DNA of 64,000 nucleotides from Phyllobacterium chamaecytisi (lineage in GTDB: Bacteria; Pseudomonadota; Alphaproteobacteria; Rhizobiales; Rhizobiaceae), in assembly GCF_020164455.1 (NCBI RefSeq), contig NZ_JAIQWW010000001.1, positions 124,001-188,000 on the forward strand. Direction: 5' to 3'. The position numbers were made by a program, and so were the translations under genes. Below the pieces are notes generated by a model that ran no database searches, was not told where the DNA came from, and saw nothing but the letters and a program-made list of their open reading frames with translations. This document shows positions 18,492 through 27,015 of this stretch, in pieces; the stretch's first letter is position 1; every line of letters starts with the position of its first letter.

Positions 18492-19136
18492 TTGACAACA
18501 AAGCATTCATTACAGGACGTATTGATCGTCGAAGACCAGCATTTGATGCGCCTCGCACTTGTGCATGAATTGCAAGCAGCGATTCCTGCCTGTGTCGTCC
18601 ACGCCGCCGCAACGATCGCCACAGCGCTGGAGCTGATCGAGGCCAATCAGTTTGCACTTATTCTCATCGATCCCGGGCTGCCAGGTTACGATCCCCGGTC
18701 CGAGATGGATCGACTGAAGACTATAAGCACCGTGGTTGAACGAACGCCCGCTGCGATACACATCGTTATCACCGGCGCCGAGAGTGCACAGGAGTGGGAA
18801 GAGGTCCGGACTATTGGCGTAGCCGGCTACATTGCCAAAAACAGCCTCAAGCCCGGCACCATGACGGCGATTCTGCAGTCGATAGCAGATCATGGATGTT
18901 GTGTCGGCTTGATGCACGAGACCAGCATGTCGCCGGAAGTCTACCACGCGGTGCTCTCTCCAAGGGAACAGGAGCTTGTCCAGTGGATGATGCAAAGGCC
19001 GGCAAATATCAGCCGCAAGGCGATCTACGATCAGCTTGGCGAGCATCTCAATATCGATGCGGCTTCTGCGGAGCGCTATTACAAGCGCGCCCGGGCCAAA
19101 CTTTTGAAGTTCGGGCAGTTGCCGGAATCATTGTAG
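18492..19136 (+). CDS. Response regulator with C-terminal output domain
   Basis: A 214-residue protein. The receiver domain has the acidic pocket in VLIVEDQ, phosphoacceptor Asp60 in LIDPGLPG, the Thr of VITGAE and the Lys of YIAKNS. The C-terminal region (LSPREQELVQWMM ... AERYYKRARAKLLKFG) begins like a LuxR/GerE helix-turn-helix but its recognition helix is divergent. Only a TTG start at 18492 keeps the receiver whole, because the next ATG falls inside it and an in-frame TAA lies just upstream. It heads a three-gene signalling unit with the periplasmic protein and kinase that follow. Confidence 0.82.
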   Translation: MTTKHSLQDVLIVEDQHLMRLALVHELQAAIPACVVHAAATIATALELIEANQFALILIDPGLPGYDPRSEMDRLKTISTVVERTPAAIHIVITGAESAQEWEEVRTIGVAGYIAKNSLKPGTMTAILQSIADHGCCVGLMHETSMSPEVYHAVLSPREQELVQWMMQRPANISRKAIYDQLGEHLNIDAASAERYYKRARAKLLKFGQLPESL

Positions 19137-19247
19137 TGTGGCTTATTCTTACCTGTTATTTCGATATTTGATTTTTATCAGTCTATTTCAGCACCGGCTC
19201 GCAGTCGCCGTCATAGTCAGAATGCGGACCGGTTTGGGTACATTTTT

Positions 19248-19790
19248 ATGAAAGATTTTTTTAAAGTCATTTTGTGGTTGGCCCTGCTTGGACATCCCAC
19301 CATTGCGAGATCCCAATCTCCTGATCCGGACATTCTGACGATTGAACAGGCATTTGGAAAAACCGCGACATATACGGAAAAACAGCTGCGCAGCGGGTTT
19401 GATCTGCACGAGCGAACAACGGAGACACCCTGGAGCAAAAAAGGCCAAAAGACGAGCTTTCGCGGCCCTCTGCTCAAAGACATACTGGCCAGGAGCCACC
19501 TTGCTGATGTCAAAGAATTCGAAGTTGTCGCTTATAATGACTTCATCGCAAGGGTGACGAACAAAGAGATCGATGCTTTTTCACCCATGGTGGCCATCGA
19601 ACAGCAGTGCGCGGAAGAGGACAGGGCAAGCGGTCTTTGTAAGGATGGCCAATTGTACAGGCCGCTATCGATCGACGATGGCGGGCCATTTTATCTGGTC
19701 TGGCCGCTCGACGATCTTCCCTCCTCCTACATTCTAAGCCGCAAGTCCATTTGGGTGTGGTTTGTCGTGAATGTGCGTCCCAGCCGATGA
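19248..19790 (+). CDS. Periplasmic molybdopterin-binding-like protein
   Basis: A 180-residue exported protein with a signal peptide (LWLALLGHPTIARSQS). The middle and end resemble the sulfite-oxidase-type molybdopterin domain (PF00174): SFRGPLLKDILARS, VVAYNDFIARV and GGPFYLVWPLDDLP correspond to conserved strands. The Mo-coordinating Cys of true enzymes is not evident, so it is probably a sensory or structural relative. Its last four bases overlap the kinase start (ATGA), implying translational coupling and a role as periplasmic partner of the kinase. Confidence 0.7.
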   Translation: MKDFFKVILWLALLGHPTIARSQSPDPDILTIEQAFGKTATYTEKQLRSGFDLHERTTETPWSKKGQKTSFRGPLLKDILARSHLADVKEFEVVAYNDFIARVTNKEIDAFSPMVAIEQQCAEEDRASGLCKDGQLYRPLSIDDGGPFYLVWPLDDLPSSYILSRKSIWVWFVVNVRPSR

Positions 19791-21028
19791 GGCGCGCGAT
19801 ACGCCAGATCCTGCCGTACTTCCTCTGTGTAGGTCTCCTCATCTCGTTATGTCTCAGTGTCTGGTCGATTTTGCGCACAGACACCTATAGGCAACAAACA
19901 GAAGTCACGCTTAGCCAAGCCTCTGAAATCCGATGGCGATTGGCGCAATCGAGAGAAAAGGCCGCCCGCATAAGCGGCTATCTGGAACTGTCCATGAGCA
20001 CGGGGAAAAATGACCCCCGATTGTTGCAAGATCTTCGATTGTTACGATTCAATCTGAAGTTGATAGCAAGCCTCGACTACGCGGCCGCATTCATCAAGCC
20101 GCCAAACATGGCCATCCTGCACCATGCAATCGAAGCGATCGACCTTACGGTCGTGCCCGTAGCCATGCATGGCGGGAACTATGAACAGGCCCTCGGATCC
20201 ATCACGACTGTCGACGGCTATCTTGTTCGCCTGGCCAGCGTGACAGTCGATTATAGCCAGGGTCTGAGTGCGACCGCGCAAATCGCCACCGATGCGGCAC
20301 ACAACATGCTCGTCCTCTTTGGCGCTATTGCAGCGCTCATTCTGAGCATCATCGCCATCTGGCAACACAATAAAATCAGTTGGGAGAAAGATCAGCACAT
20401 CAGGTCTTTTTCGTTGCTCTTCGCCCATATGACCCGAACGCGGGTCGCCGCCTTGCGCCTTTTTCTCGGCTACCTGAACGGGCATTCGGTGCCGCCATCC
20501 GAAATGACAAATGCTGCCGTGCGAACAATAGCGGAGCTCGATTCGATCAATGAAGGTTTGATGATGATAGGGCATGCCCGCGCCAAGGTGCCGCCCGCAC
20601 CGCTCGGCCAGATCATCAATAATATAGTCACGAACAGCAAAACAACGCTGAATGTAAACGCCGATGACGAGGTGCGCGCTGTTAATGTTCCCGCATCGCA
20701 GTTCCACTTGCTGCTGGACGAACTCGTACTGAATGCCATCAATGCGGTTGCCGGACGCACCGACCCCATCATCGCCATCACCGGAACCGTGCGACGGCGT
20801 TTCATGCGCCGTTCGCAACTGATCCTGACCATTAGCGACAATGGGGGAGGAATGAGCCGGGACCTGTTGGCCAAGGCAAAACAGCCATTCTTCTCCACTA
20901 AAGCTGGCGGACATGTTGGCCTTGGACTCACCAACTGCGTTGAACTCATGAAGACCATGGCAGGGCGTCTGGACATAAGTTCCACGCCCGGCAAGGGAAC
21001 CTCTGTCAGAATCTACTATTCAATCTGA
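19787..21028 (+). CDS. Sensor histidine kinase
   Basis: A 413-residue inner-membrane kinase. Membrane helices lie at about residues 8-28 and 170-192 and flank a periplasmic domain of about 140 residues. The cytoplasmic part has a non-standard phosphoacceptor helix (FAHMTRTRVAALRLFL), then a HATPase domain with ELVLNAINAV near residue 315, DNGGGM and GLGLTN. Start 19787 overlaps the preceding stop. With the upstream response regulator it forms a probable pair, and the overlapping molybdopterin-domain protein is a candidate ligand-sensing partner. A long-hairpin repeat starts at its stop codon. Confidence 0.85.
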   Translation: MRRAIRQILPYFLCVGLLISLCLSVWSILRTDTYRQQTEVTLSQASEIRWRLAQSREKAARISGYLELSMSTGKNDPRLLQDLRLLRFNLKLIASLDYAAAFIKPPNMAILHHAIEAIDLTVVPVAMHGGNYEQALGSITTVDGYLVRLASVTVDYSQGLSATAQIATDAAHNMLVLFGAIAALILSIIAIWQHNKISWEKDQHIRSFSLLFAHMTRTRVAALRLFLGYLNGHSVPPSEMTNAAVRTIAELDSINEGLMMIGHARAKVPPAPLGQIINNIVTNSKTTLNVNADDEVRAVNVPASQFHLLLDELVLNAINAVAGRTDPIIAITGTVRRRFMRRSQLILTISDNGGGMSRDLLAKAKQPFFSTKAGGHVGLGLTNCVELMKTMAGRLDISSTPGKGTSVRIYYSI

Positions 21029-21170
21029 GAGACCGTTTGGAAACTCAACTGTGGCGGTCATCTGACGTGATTTTCTGCGCTTCCGGTGCTCACGTACTTA
21101 AGTACGCTCCGCTCCGGTTCTCGAAAACCACGCCATCTACCTTGCCGCAGCGACTTTCCAAACGGTCTCT
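21028..21170 (+). repeat. Long-hairpin intergenic repeat, copy 2
   Basis: Terminal arms AGAGACCGTTTGGAAA and TTTCCAAACGGTCTCT are perfectly complementary over 16 bases. The core is CTTCCGGTGCTCACGTAC ... GTACGCTCCGCTCCGG. The left end coincides with the stop codon of the kinase gene, and the right arm lies inside the 3' end of the convergent gene. Confidence 0.88.
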
Positions 21171-22021
21171 GAGCATTCAAGTGTAGGGGCAGTCTCTTTG
21201 CGACCAAGCGCGGCCAGCCACAAATCATCGAGGCATCGGAGTTCGCGGGCGTCGATCTGGTCCAAAAACAGCCAATACTCACCGGTTGGGAAATAATAGC
21301 CCAGCGTTCTTTCGCGGATTTCGGCACGCTGCAATTGTGCCTCATCGACCTGCCGCAAGACGCTGTCGATGCGGAGCTGTGCATCTCTCGGCGACCACTC
21401 TGCAAGCGCGTCGATATCGACACGTGGAAAAACCAGCCGGCTTGCGTTCAGACGGGAAAGATTGACGCAAATGCAGCCCTGCCGTGCTGCCGAGATCATC
21501 AGCCGTCCCGTCTTTGCTTCGAGGCTCTGCAGTGTCACATCAGGGCGCAACGGATCCGCATTGCCATAGCCGTAAAAATGCGTTGGCCCGGCCTGGTCGT
21601 AGTTCATGTCACAGCCAAGGAATGCAAGCACATCCGGCTTGAGCGTATGCAAAGCCCAGTAGGCCGATGTCAGCGACATCGTCGCACCCGCATAGACAAA
21701 GCCGCCATAGGCGTTTTGTGCAGGAACATAATCGGACGCTGTGTGGATCTTGCGGTCGCGCGCCAACTCCGGCGCGGGCATGGCGCTCTGCGGAAAGTCA
21801 CCCGCGTGGAGAAGGTAATTCCAATCGTCGCGCACTCGCCAGGCGTTATTGATCGCGACGATCGCATCGAAAGGCGCACGCTGCCACTCACGCGACCGCA
21901 CGGCATCCGGTGCGCTGCCAAGAATGAGCACTATTTTGGGAGCTGATGCCGGGCGCATTGGTTCTGTTAATGGTCTCATTCCAGGCGAGAATACAGAACA
22001 GCCTAGCCCATACCTCCGCAT
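21137..22021 (-). CDS. Unknown protein, DUF115/sialyltransferase-like N-terminus
   Basis: A 294-residue soluble protein. The core begins KIVLILGSAPDAV and continues with FDAIVAINNAWRV, TASDYVP and FLGCDMNY. That Rossmann-like 'GSAP ... INNAW' pattern is reminiscent of DUF115 (MptE-like) or sialyltransferase-like proteins, but I cannot name a function. Start 22021 is chosen because AGGAAGA lies 5-7 bases upstream; starts at 21979 or 21958 are alternatives. Its last eleven residues (SETVWKVAAAR) are encoded entirely by the right arm of repeat copy 2. Confidence 0.6.
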   Translation of the reverse strand: MRRYGLGCSVFSPGMRPLTEPMRPASAPKIVLILGSAPDAVRSREWQRAPFDAIVAINNAWRVRDDWNYLLHAGDFPQSAMPAPELARDRKIHTASDYVPAQNAYGGFVYAGATMSLTSAYWALHTLKPDVLAFLGCDMNYDQAGPTHFYGYGNADPLRPDVTLQSLEAKTGRLMISAARQGCICVNLSRLNASRLVFPRVDIDALAEWSPRDAQLRIDSVLRQVDEAQLQRAEIRERTLGYYFPTGEYWLFLDQIDARELRCLDDLWLAALGRKETAPTLECSETVWKVAAAR

Positions 22022-22210
22022 CTGTCTTCCTAACAAATGGTCTCATACGCGGGGAACACTAAGCATGAGGGCAAGGCTATGAAGGCGAGAACAAAAAGCC
22101 ATACCAACAAAGCTTGAAGAGTGTGCATTATTTTTGTACACTTACTTCATATTTCTGCGTACCGGTTTTAGAGAAGATTTTATCACCAGATATTTTAAGG
22201 AGCGGTCTCA

Positions 22211-22501
22211 TTGGAGTTCGAATGGGATGAAAATAAACGCCGACAGGTGAAGCAGAAGCATGGAGTCGATTTTTTGTATGCGGCTTTTTTTAGAGGCCCC
22301 GTCCTGACGAAAAGAGATGAGAGAGCGAACTACGGCGAAGAACGGTTTATTTCGTTGGGTATGGTTGAGAACATTTGTTTCATAGTTGTTCATACAAATC
22401 GAAACGAGGTCACCCGTCTCATAACAGCGTGGAAAGGAGGTCAGCTTGAACATGACCAATATAAAGCGGGCATCGCTCGACGACTTGGAGAAAATGGATA
22501 G
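22211..22501 (+). CDS. brnT: BrnT-family ribonuclease toxin
   Basis: A 96-residue protein starting with TTG. Its N-terminus (MEFEWDENKRRQVKQKHGVDF) and ERFISLGMVENICFIVVHT are the conserved BrnT core; the C-terminal YKAGIAR helix is the family's usual end. BrnT is a RelE-like RNase that arrests translation and is neutralised by BrnA. AAGGAG lies 7 bases upstream of the TTG at 22211 and supports this unusual start. It overlaps the downstream brnA by about 50 bases. Confidence 0.92.
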   Translation: MEFEWDENKRRQVKQKHGVDFLYAAFFRGPVLTKRDERANYGEERFISLGMVENICFIVVHTNRNEVTRLITAWKGGQLEHDQYKAGIARRLGENG

Positions 22502-22721
22502 GGGAGGAAAACTCTCTCGCAATTCCGGGTCCTTGAAGGGTGAGGAGTTGGGACCGGATTTTTGGGCGAATGCCCGGCTGGTAAAACCGAAAGAGCCTCG
22601 ATCCGTTCACCTTAAACTTGATCCGGATGTTTTCGAGTTTTTCAAAAGTCAGGGCAAGGGGCATCTTACGCGTATGCAGGACGTCTTGAAGGCCTATGTC
22701 AAAGCTCATAACCATTCCTGA
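22452..22721 (+). CDS. brnA: BrnA-family antitoxin
   Basis: A protein of about 89 residues. The C-terminal half (SVHLKLDPDVFEFFKSQGKG and RMQDVLKAYV) is the ribbon-helix-helix DNA-binding and dimerisation domain of BrnA; the N-terminus wraps the toxin. AAGGAGG ends at 22440. A TTG at 22446 has 5-base spacing and the ATG at 22452 has 11, so either could be the start. The gene overlaps the end of brnT, giving tight co-translation. A bidirectional hairpin follows. Confidence 0.9.
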   Translation: MTNIKRASLDDLEKMDRGGKLSRNSGSLKGEELGPDFWANARLVKPKEPRSVHLKLDPDVFEFFKSQGKGHLTRMQDVLKAYVKAHNHS

Positions 22722-22759
22722 AACGGCCGGACGCTACTTGACCCAGGAGTCTAAAAACA

Positions 22760-22787
22760 AAAACGGCCCCGATGACGAGGCCGTTTT
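22760..22787. terminator. Bidirectional terminator between brnA and sodB
   Basis: AAAACGGCC and GGCCGTTTT form a 9-bp stem with a 10-base loop, flanked by A and T runs on both sides. It lies between the convergent brnA and superoxide dismutase genes and should end both transcripts. Confidence 0.85.
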
Positions 22788-22804
22788 CTTTGATGTAGGG
22801 CCGC

Positions 22805-23404
22805 TTACTTGGCCTTGCCGTAGAGTTCTTCGACATATTCCCAGTTGATCAGATTATCGACGAACGCTTCCAGGTATTTCGGGCGGGCATTGCGATAATC
22901 GATGTAATAGGAATGTTCCCAAACGTCGACGCCGAGGATTGGCGTTGCGCCATGAACCAGCGGGTTCTCGCCATTCGGGGTCTTCGAAATTTCGAGCTTG
23001 CCGTTCTTGACGGAGAGCCAGGCCCAGCCGGAGCCGAACTGCGTGGTGCCGGCAGCGATGAAATCGGTGCGGAACTTGTCATAGCCGCCGAGATCGGATT
23101 CAACGGCCTTTTCGAGTGCGCCGGGAAGCTTCTTGCCGCCGCCGCCCTTCTTCAGCCAATGCCAGAAATGCAGATGGTTGTAATGCTGGCCAGCATTGTT
23201 GAAGAGGCCGGCATTCTTGCCGTAGGACTGCTTGACGATCTCTTCGACCGAAAGATTTTCGAGACCGGCTTCGGCAGCCAGTTTGTTGCCGTTGTCAACG
23301 TAAGCCTTATGGTGCTTGTCATGATGATATTCGAGCGTTTCGCGCGACATATAGGGTGCGAGCGCGTCGTAGTCATACGGCAGTGCGGGCAATTCGAAAG
23401 CCAT
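22805..23404 (-). CDS. sodB: Iron/manganese superoxide dismutase
   Basis: A 199-residue cytoplasmic enzyme converting superoxide to peroxide and oxygen. Metal ligands are visible: His in LEYHHDKHHKAYV, His in FNNAGQHYNHLHFW, and Asp/His in DVWEHSYYIDYRN. The Gln in FGSGWAWL and AGTTQFG fits the Fe type, but metal choice cannot be settled from sequence. It is monocistronic, with a hairpin terminator downstream and roughly 165 gene-free bases upstream. Confidence 0.95.
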   Translation of the reverse strand: MAFELPALPYDYDALAPYMSRETLEYHHDKHHKAYVDNGNKLAAEAGLENLSVEEIVKQSYGKNAGLFNNAGQHYNHLHFWHWLKKGGGGKKLPGALEKAVESDLGGYDKFRTDFIAAGTTQFGSGWAWLSVKNGKLEISKTPNGENPLVHGATPILGVDVWEHSYYIDYRNARPKYLEAFVDNLINWEYVEELYGKAK

Positions 23405-23570
23405 GGAAGTCTCCTCTTCGATTCAATTGTGACTGGATTGGCTACCCGGGAGGGGCCCCGGAATGGGATGGTCGCCAATCCTGACAAAACCTGCGTTCGT
23501 TACATAGGTCCGTATTTCTTCAGGAGCAATGCGAAACGGATCAATATTTCAGATCCGGCCAATTCGGGAG

Positions 23571-24449
23571 TTAAATTATCGGCGTGGAGTGTGCGTACTC
23601 CCAATAAAGCTCCCGGGCTTTTTTGGCGATCGGACCCGGCTGAAGATCGCGGTCTTCAATACGGATAACGGGAACGACCTTCGAATGGTTCCCGGTCGAG
23701 AAAATCTCGTCGGCATTAAGGAAATCCTGCACGCTCAATGTCGTTTGTGTGGTGCGGAAACCATAATCGGCAAGCACATCGATAGTTCGCGAACGGGTGA
23801 TACCTGAAAGGAATGTTCCATTGGGCGCCGGCGTGAAAATATGGCCGTCCTTGACCATGAAAATATTGGACGTGCCGGTCTCGGCGACATTGCCTAGCAT
23901 GTCCAGCAGTAGCGCATTGTCGAAGCCACGCGAACGCGCTTCGAGAATGGCCCGAGCATTGTTGGGATAGAGACAGCCCGCCTTGGCATTGGTTGGCATG
24001 GTCTCGATAGTCGGGCGGCGGAATGGCGAGACGCTGAGCGAAAAACCGCTCGGCTCGATCATAGGTGCTTCATAGAGGCACAGGCAAAACCGGGTTGAGT
24101 CCGGATCGGCGGGGACGCCCATATAGCCGCCATGCTCGCCCCAGTACATCGGCCGGATATAGACGGCGGTGTTGCCGTCGAATTTCTTCAGGCCGTCCTT
24201 CGCGAGACCGATGATTTCCTCGGTGCTCATGGTCGGCATCAACCCCATGGCGATCGCCGATGTGTTGACCCGCGCCGCGTGCTTGTCGAGATCGGGCGAA
24301 ACCCCTTCGAACCAGCGCCCGCCATCGAAGACCGTCGAGGCCAGCCACATCGCATGGCTTCGCGGACCGATCAGGGGCACATTTCCTTCGTACCAGTCGC
24401 CATCGACATAGGTCCATGTCACTGTTTGGGCTTGAGTATTAACCGCCAT
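23571..24449 (-). CDS. Branched-chain amino acid aminotransferase-like protein
   Basis: A 292-residue fold-type IV PLP enzyme. The PLP-binding Lys is in PTNAKAGCLYPNNARA. The cofactor phosphate cup and substrate motifs EARSRGFDNALLLD, GNVAETGTSNIFMV and GTFLSGITR are complete. It is the IlvE-type enzyme common in Rhizobiales, transferring amino groups between branched-chain keto acids and glutamate. D-amino acid transaminase is the main alternative within the fold. It is a single gene; the gap upstream is filled by a hairpin repeat. Confidence 0.85.
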   Translation of the reverse strand: MAVNTQAQTVTWTYVDGDWYEGNVPLIGPRSHAMWLASTVFDGGRWFEGVSPDLDKHAARVNTSAIAMGLMPTMSTEEIIGLAKDGLKKFDGNTAVYIRPMYWGEHGGYMGVPADPDSTRFCLCLYEAPMIEPSGFSLSVSPFRRPTIETMPTNAKAGCLYPNNARAILEARSRGFDNALLLDMLGNVAETGTSNIFMVKDGHIFTPAPNGTFLSGITRSRTIDVLADYGFRTTQTTLSVQDFLNADEIFSTGNHSKVVPVIRIEDRDLQPGPIAKKARELYWEYAHSTPII

Positions 24450-24486
24450 GATACTGATTCCGTCCCGCTGGTAATTTTTGCCACCT

Positions 24487-24665
24487 TATCTCCCCCCTTG
24501 CGGGGGAGAAAGCGATTTCAGCATCTTAGCCTCTTTGCTAAGTGCTAGAAATCGCAAGAGAGGGGATTTGCTTCACTGAACTACCCCCTCACTTGGATTT
24601 TCCAAGGATTTAGCGAAGAGGCTAAATCCAGGAAAATCCTTTCTCTCCCACAAGGGGAGAGATAA
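24487..24665. repeat. Second hairpin repeat family, copy T1
   Basis: The element starts TATCTCCCCCCTTGCGGGGG and ends with the inverse CACAAGGGGAGAGATAA, so the whole 179 bp can fold back on itself. Inner stems include GGATTTTCC / GGAAAATCC and TTAGC / GCTAA. A second copy lies at 40642-40816. It occupies most of the 400-base gap between the aminotransferase and transpeptidase genes; the remaining ~190 bases show no gene. Confidence 0.88.
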
Positions 24666-24857
24666 CCGGCGTTCTCACAAAGTGTTTATCCGAAGTTGAA
24701 CGGCCAATTCGGTTGCGTGCACGCTTTTTGTTGCGGCGCGGCAACAGTCGGCTAGCCGCCTTGTTTGCGCCCTATTGTCAACGGTTAGCCGCCATATTCA
24801 TTGTGCGTTTAGGCGGCGCAACTTCGCGTTTCCCCATCCCGTCACCAACCTGGTTCA

Positions 24858-25574
24858 ATGATGCAAAACACACTTTCCCGTCGCGGCTTTCTGGCTGCAT
24901 TGACTGCGACTGCCGCAGCCGGTCTCGCAGGCTGCGCACAGATCCGCGACGACAGGCCAGTCATCCAGGTCGATGACTATGGCAATCCCCTCGCGACGCC
25001 GCAAATGGATGTCGACCCGGCTTTCGCTTCGTTTCAATCCATGTATTCGGCACGCGAAGATGACGGCTATCAACTGCCGGCGATCCCGATTGAAAAGATG
25101 GACAAGCGCTATCTTCGGCAGATCGTGCAGGATCCGACCGGCGAACAGCCGGGGACGATCGTCGTCGATACGACCGACAAATTCTTGTATCAGGTGCGCG
25201 AAGGCGGACAGGCGATCCGCTACGGCGTTGGCATCGGCAAGGAAGGTTTCGCCTGGTCGGGCCGTGCCGTCGTCCAGTGGAAGCGCCATTGGCCAACCTG
25301 GACGCCACCAGATGAAATGGTCGCGCGCCAGCCGGAACTGGTGCAGTATAGTGCCAGAAATGGCGGCATGCAGCCGGGACTTAAAAATCCGCTCGGCGCC
25401 CGCGCGCTTTACCTCTTCAAGGACGGCGTCGATACGCTCTACCGCCTGCACGGCTCGCCGGAATGGTGGTCTATCGGCAAGGCCGTCTCATCCGGCTGCG
25501 TGCGCCTGATCAACCAGGACATCATCGACCTTTACGACCGCGTGCCGAACAAGACGCCGGTTCTGGTCACGTAA
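24858..25574 (+). CDS. L,D-transpeptidase (YkuD family), lipoprotein
   Basis: A 238-residue exported protein. A twin-arginine-like signal (SRRGFLAALTATAAAGLAGC) ends in a lipobox with Cys at about residue 23. The YkuD domain follows. It opens with PGTIVVDTTDKFLYQV and carries the catalytic His in YRLHGSPEWWSIG and Cys in SSGCVRLINQD. These enzymes make 3-3 peptidoglycan cross-links or attach proteins to peptidoglycan, which is prominent in Rhizobiales. Start at 24858 or the adjacent 24861. Repeat copy 3 begins at the first base after its stop. Confidence 0.92.
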   Translation: MMQNTLSRRGFLAALTATAAAGLAGCAQIRDDRPVIQVDDYGNPLATPQMDVDPAFASFQSMYSAREDDGYQLPAIPIEKMDKRYLRQIVQDPTGEQPGTIVVDTTDKFLYQVREGGQAIRYGVGIGKEGFAWSGRAVVQWKRHWPTWTPPDEMVARQPELVQYSARNGGMQPGLKNPLGARALYLFKDGVDTLYRLHGSPEWWSIGKAVSSGCVRLINQDIIDLYDRVPNKTPVLVT

Positions 25575-25716
25575 TACTACAGTTGCATTCTTCGTGATGC
25601 CGGGCTGCAAAGGCAGGTTTTCTGCGCTTCGGTGCTCACGTACTTTATGTACGCTCCGCTCCTATGCTCGAAAACCAACCTTTTCGCCTCGGCCTGACGA
25701 ATTTGCAACTGTAGTA
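25575..25716 (+). repeat. Long-hairpin intergenic repeat, copy 3
   Basis: Terminal arms TACTACAGTTGCA and TGCAACTGTAGTA are perfectly complementary over 13 bases and differ in sequence from the arms of the other copies. The core TCGGTGCTCACGTACTTTATGTACGC... is slightly decayed (CTATGCTCG replaces CGGTTCTCG). It starts directly after the transpeptidase stop codon. Confidence 0.88.
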
Positions 25717-25742
25717 CCAAGTTACGCTTGATACAGACATCA

Positions 25743-25770
25743 AAGGCCGGTGGATCGCTCCACCGGCCTT
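25743..25770 (+). terminator. Rho-independent terminator of the transpeptidase gene
   Basis: AAGGCCGGTGGA and TCCACCGGCCTT form a perfect 12-bp stem with a 4-base loop, followed by TTTTCTTT. It lies beyond repeat copy 3, so the repeat would be transcribed as part of the 3' untranslated region. Confidence 0.92.
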
Positions 25771-25836
25771 TTTTCTTTGCCAGCCATATGCAGGATGGAG
25801 GAGCTACGTTGGGTGCTGTGAGCCTCGGCGTGAAGC

Positions 25837-26175
25837 CTATCTCTTCTTGCAGCTGATCAGCACTGAATTTCCATCGGTATATTTGCTGCGCAAGGTGTAG
25901 AGCCAGCCCTGGCATTCCTGCATGGAGGTGAAGCAACGAAAGAACGAGACCGTCGTATTTTCACCCCCCATGGAAAGGATGGGGTTGTCCGTCGTGCCAG
26001 TATATTGCCCGAGGATGATACCGGAACCGCGCGGCGGCGTGTTGCAGCGCTGACCGGCATATTCGCTGACATTCTTGCGAACCGCCGCCTGCACTTGCGA
26101 CATATCCGTGAGAGCGAGCACCGGCTGCGCCAGGAAACCAAGGCCGAGTAACAGGGCGAATGCGCTTCTCTTCAT
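25837..26175 (-). CDS. Small exported protein with four cysteines
   Basis: A 112-residue protein with a signal peptide (MKRSAFALLLGLGFLAQPVLA). The mature part has four Cys (GQRCNTPP, RCFTSM, ECQGWL, ISCKKR) that could form two disulfides in the periplasm. I do not recognise a family. It converges on the transpeptidase gene and has its own start region of 135 bases downstream of the Cys-repeat gene. Confidence 0.6.
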   Translation of the reverse strand: MKRSAFALLLGLGFLAQPVLALTDMSQVQAAVRKNVSEYAGQRCNTPPRGSGIILGQYTGTTDNPILSMGGENTTVSFFRCFTSMQECQGWLYTLRSKYTDGNSVLISCKKR

Positions 26176-26313
26176 TTACAATCTCCGAGGCTATTCAAGA
26201 ACAAACCAAGCGTCCGAATCCCCCGAGCGGGCGTCGTGTATTTATAGCTCATTTCAATGCGCAGGTAACTGCGCGAACGCCGCAGCACGGCGAAGTGAAG
26301 GTAACTTGAATGG

Positions 26314-26871
26314 CTAGCGTCCTGCTGTCAGCACCTTCTGACAGGTCGGCGACAAGTTGGCCAAATTGTTCCTCAGGCATGCGATAGCCCGCCCGCCGCC
26401 CAAGGCGACAGAGCTGCAGAGCCTCCGGAAATCAGGGCCGCACGATTGGCGAACTATCATCATCTCCTGGCGCGGCGTGAAAGACGGCGCGGGCATCGCT
26501 GTCGTGGCGGGTGCAGTTGCGGCAGGAGCAGTCGCGGTCGCGGGGGCGGTTGCGGCTGGGGCGGTTGCCGTGCCGGTTGAAGATGCCGCCGGTGCTGATT
26601 TTGCTCCACCGAGCGCCGCTAGTGCCGACTGGCAAGCGGAAGAAAGTGACGAGTTATGCTGCTGCAGGCAGGTGAGTGCGGCTTTGCCTCCGGGTTGCAC
26701 GCCCGAACATTGCGCCATGAAATCGGACCGGCAGGCGGATTTGATGGCGCTTTGCTGCGCTGCTGTTGGTTGCTGGGCGGCTGCGGCAACGGCGAAAACG
26801 CCGGCCATACAAAGCATGGTTATAAACAGGCCGCCTCTGCGGCCTGTACGTTTTGTGGTGTCTTTGAACAT
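26314..26871 (-). CDS. Exported protein with two cysteine-rich repeats
   Basis: A 185-residue exported protein made of two similar four-Cys units. The first is SACRSDFMAQCSGVQPGG...CLQQ...SACQSAL and the second is QSCGPDFRRLCSSVALGG...CLRN...PTCQKVL. They are joined by a low-complexity Ala/Pro/Thr linker (TATAPAATAPATATAPAAT). The repeat matches the 'cysteine rich repeat' found in secreted proteobacterial proteins and in animal GLG1; its bacterial role is unknown. The linker suggests two tethered domains in the periplasm. Confidence 0.7.
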   Translation of the reverse strand: MFKDTTKRTGRRGGLFITMLCMAGVFAVAAAAQQPTAAQQSAIKSACRSDFMAQCSGVQPGGKAALTCLQQHNSSLSSACQSALAALGGAKSAPAASSTGTATAPAATAPATATAPAATAPATTAMPAPSFTPRQEMMIVRQSCGPDFRRLCSSVALGGGRAIACLRNNLANLSPTCQKVLTAGR

Positions 26872-27015
26872 CGAACCTCTCCCTGGTGGATCCCAGAGTA
26901 GGTTGACACGCTATTTCGACGGAGCAAGTACGTTACAGTTACGAGACGCCGGTTGGACACCGCCCCGAAGATAAGTATAGTACCGTCTTGCGGCGCTCCG
27001 GCAGAGGACTAGGTC

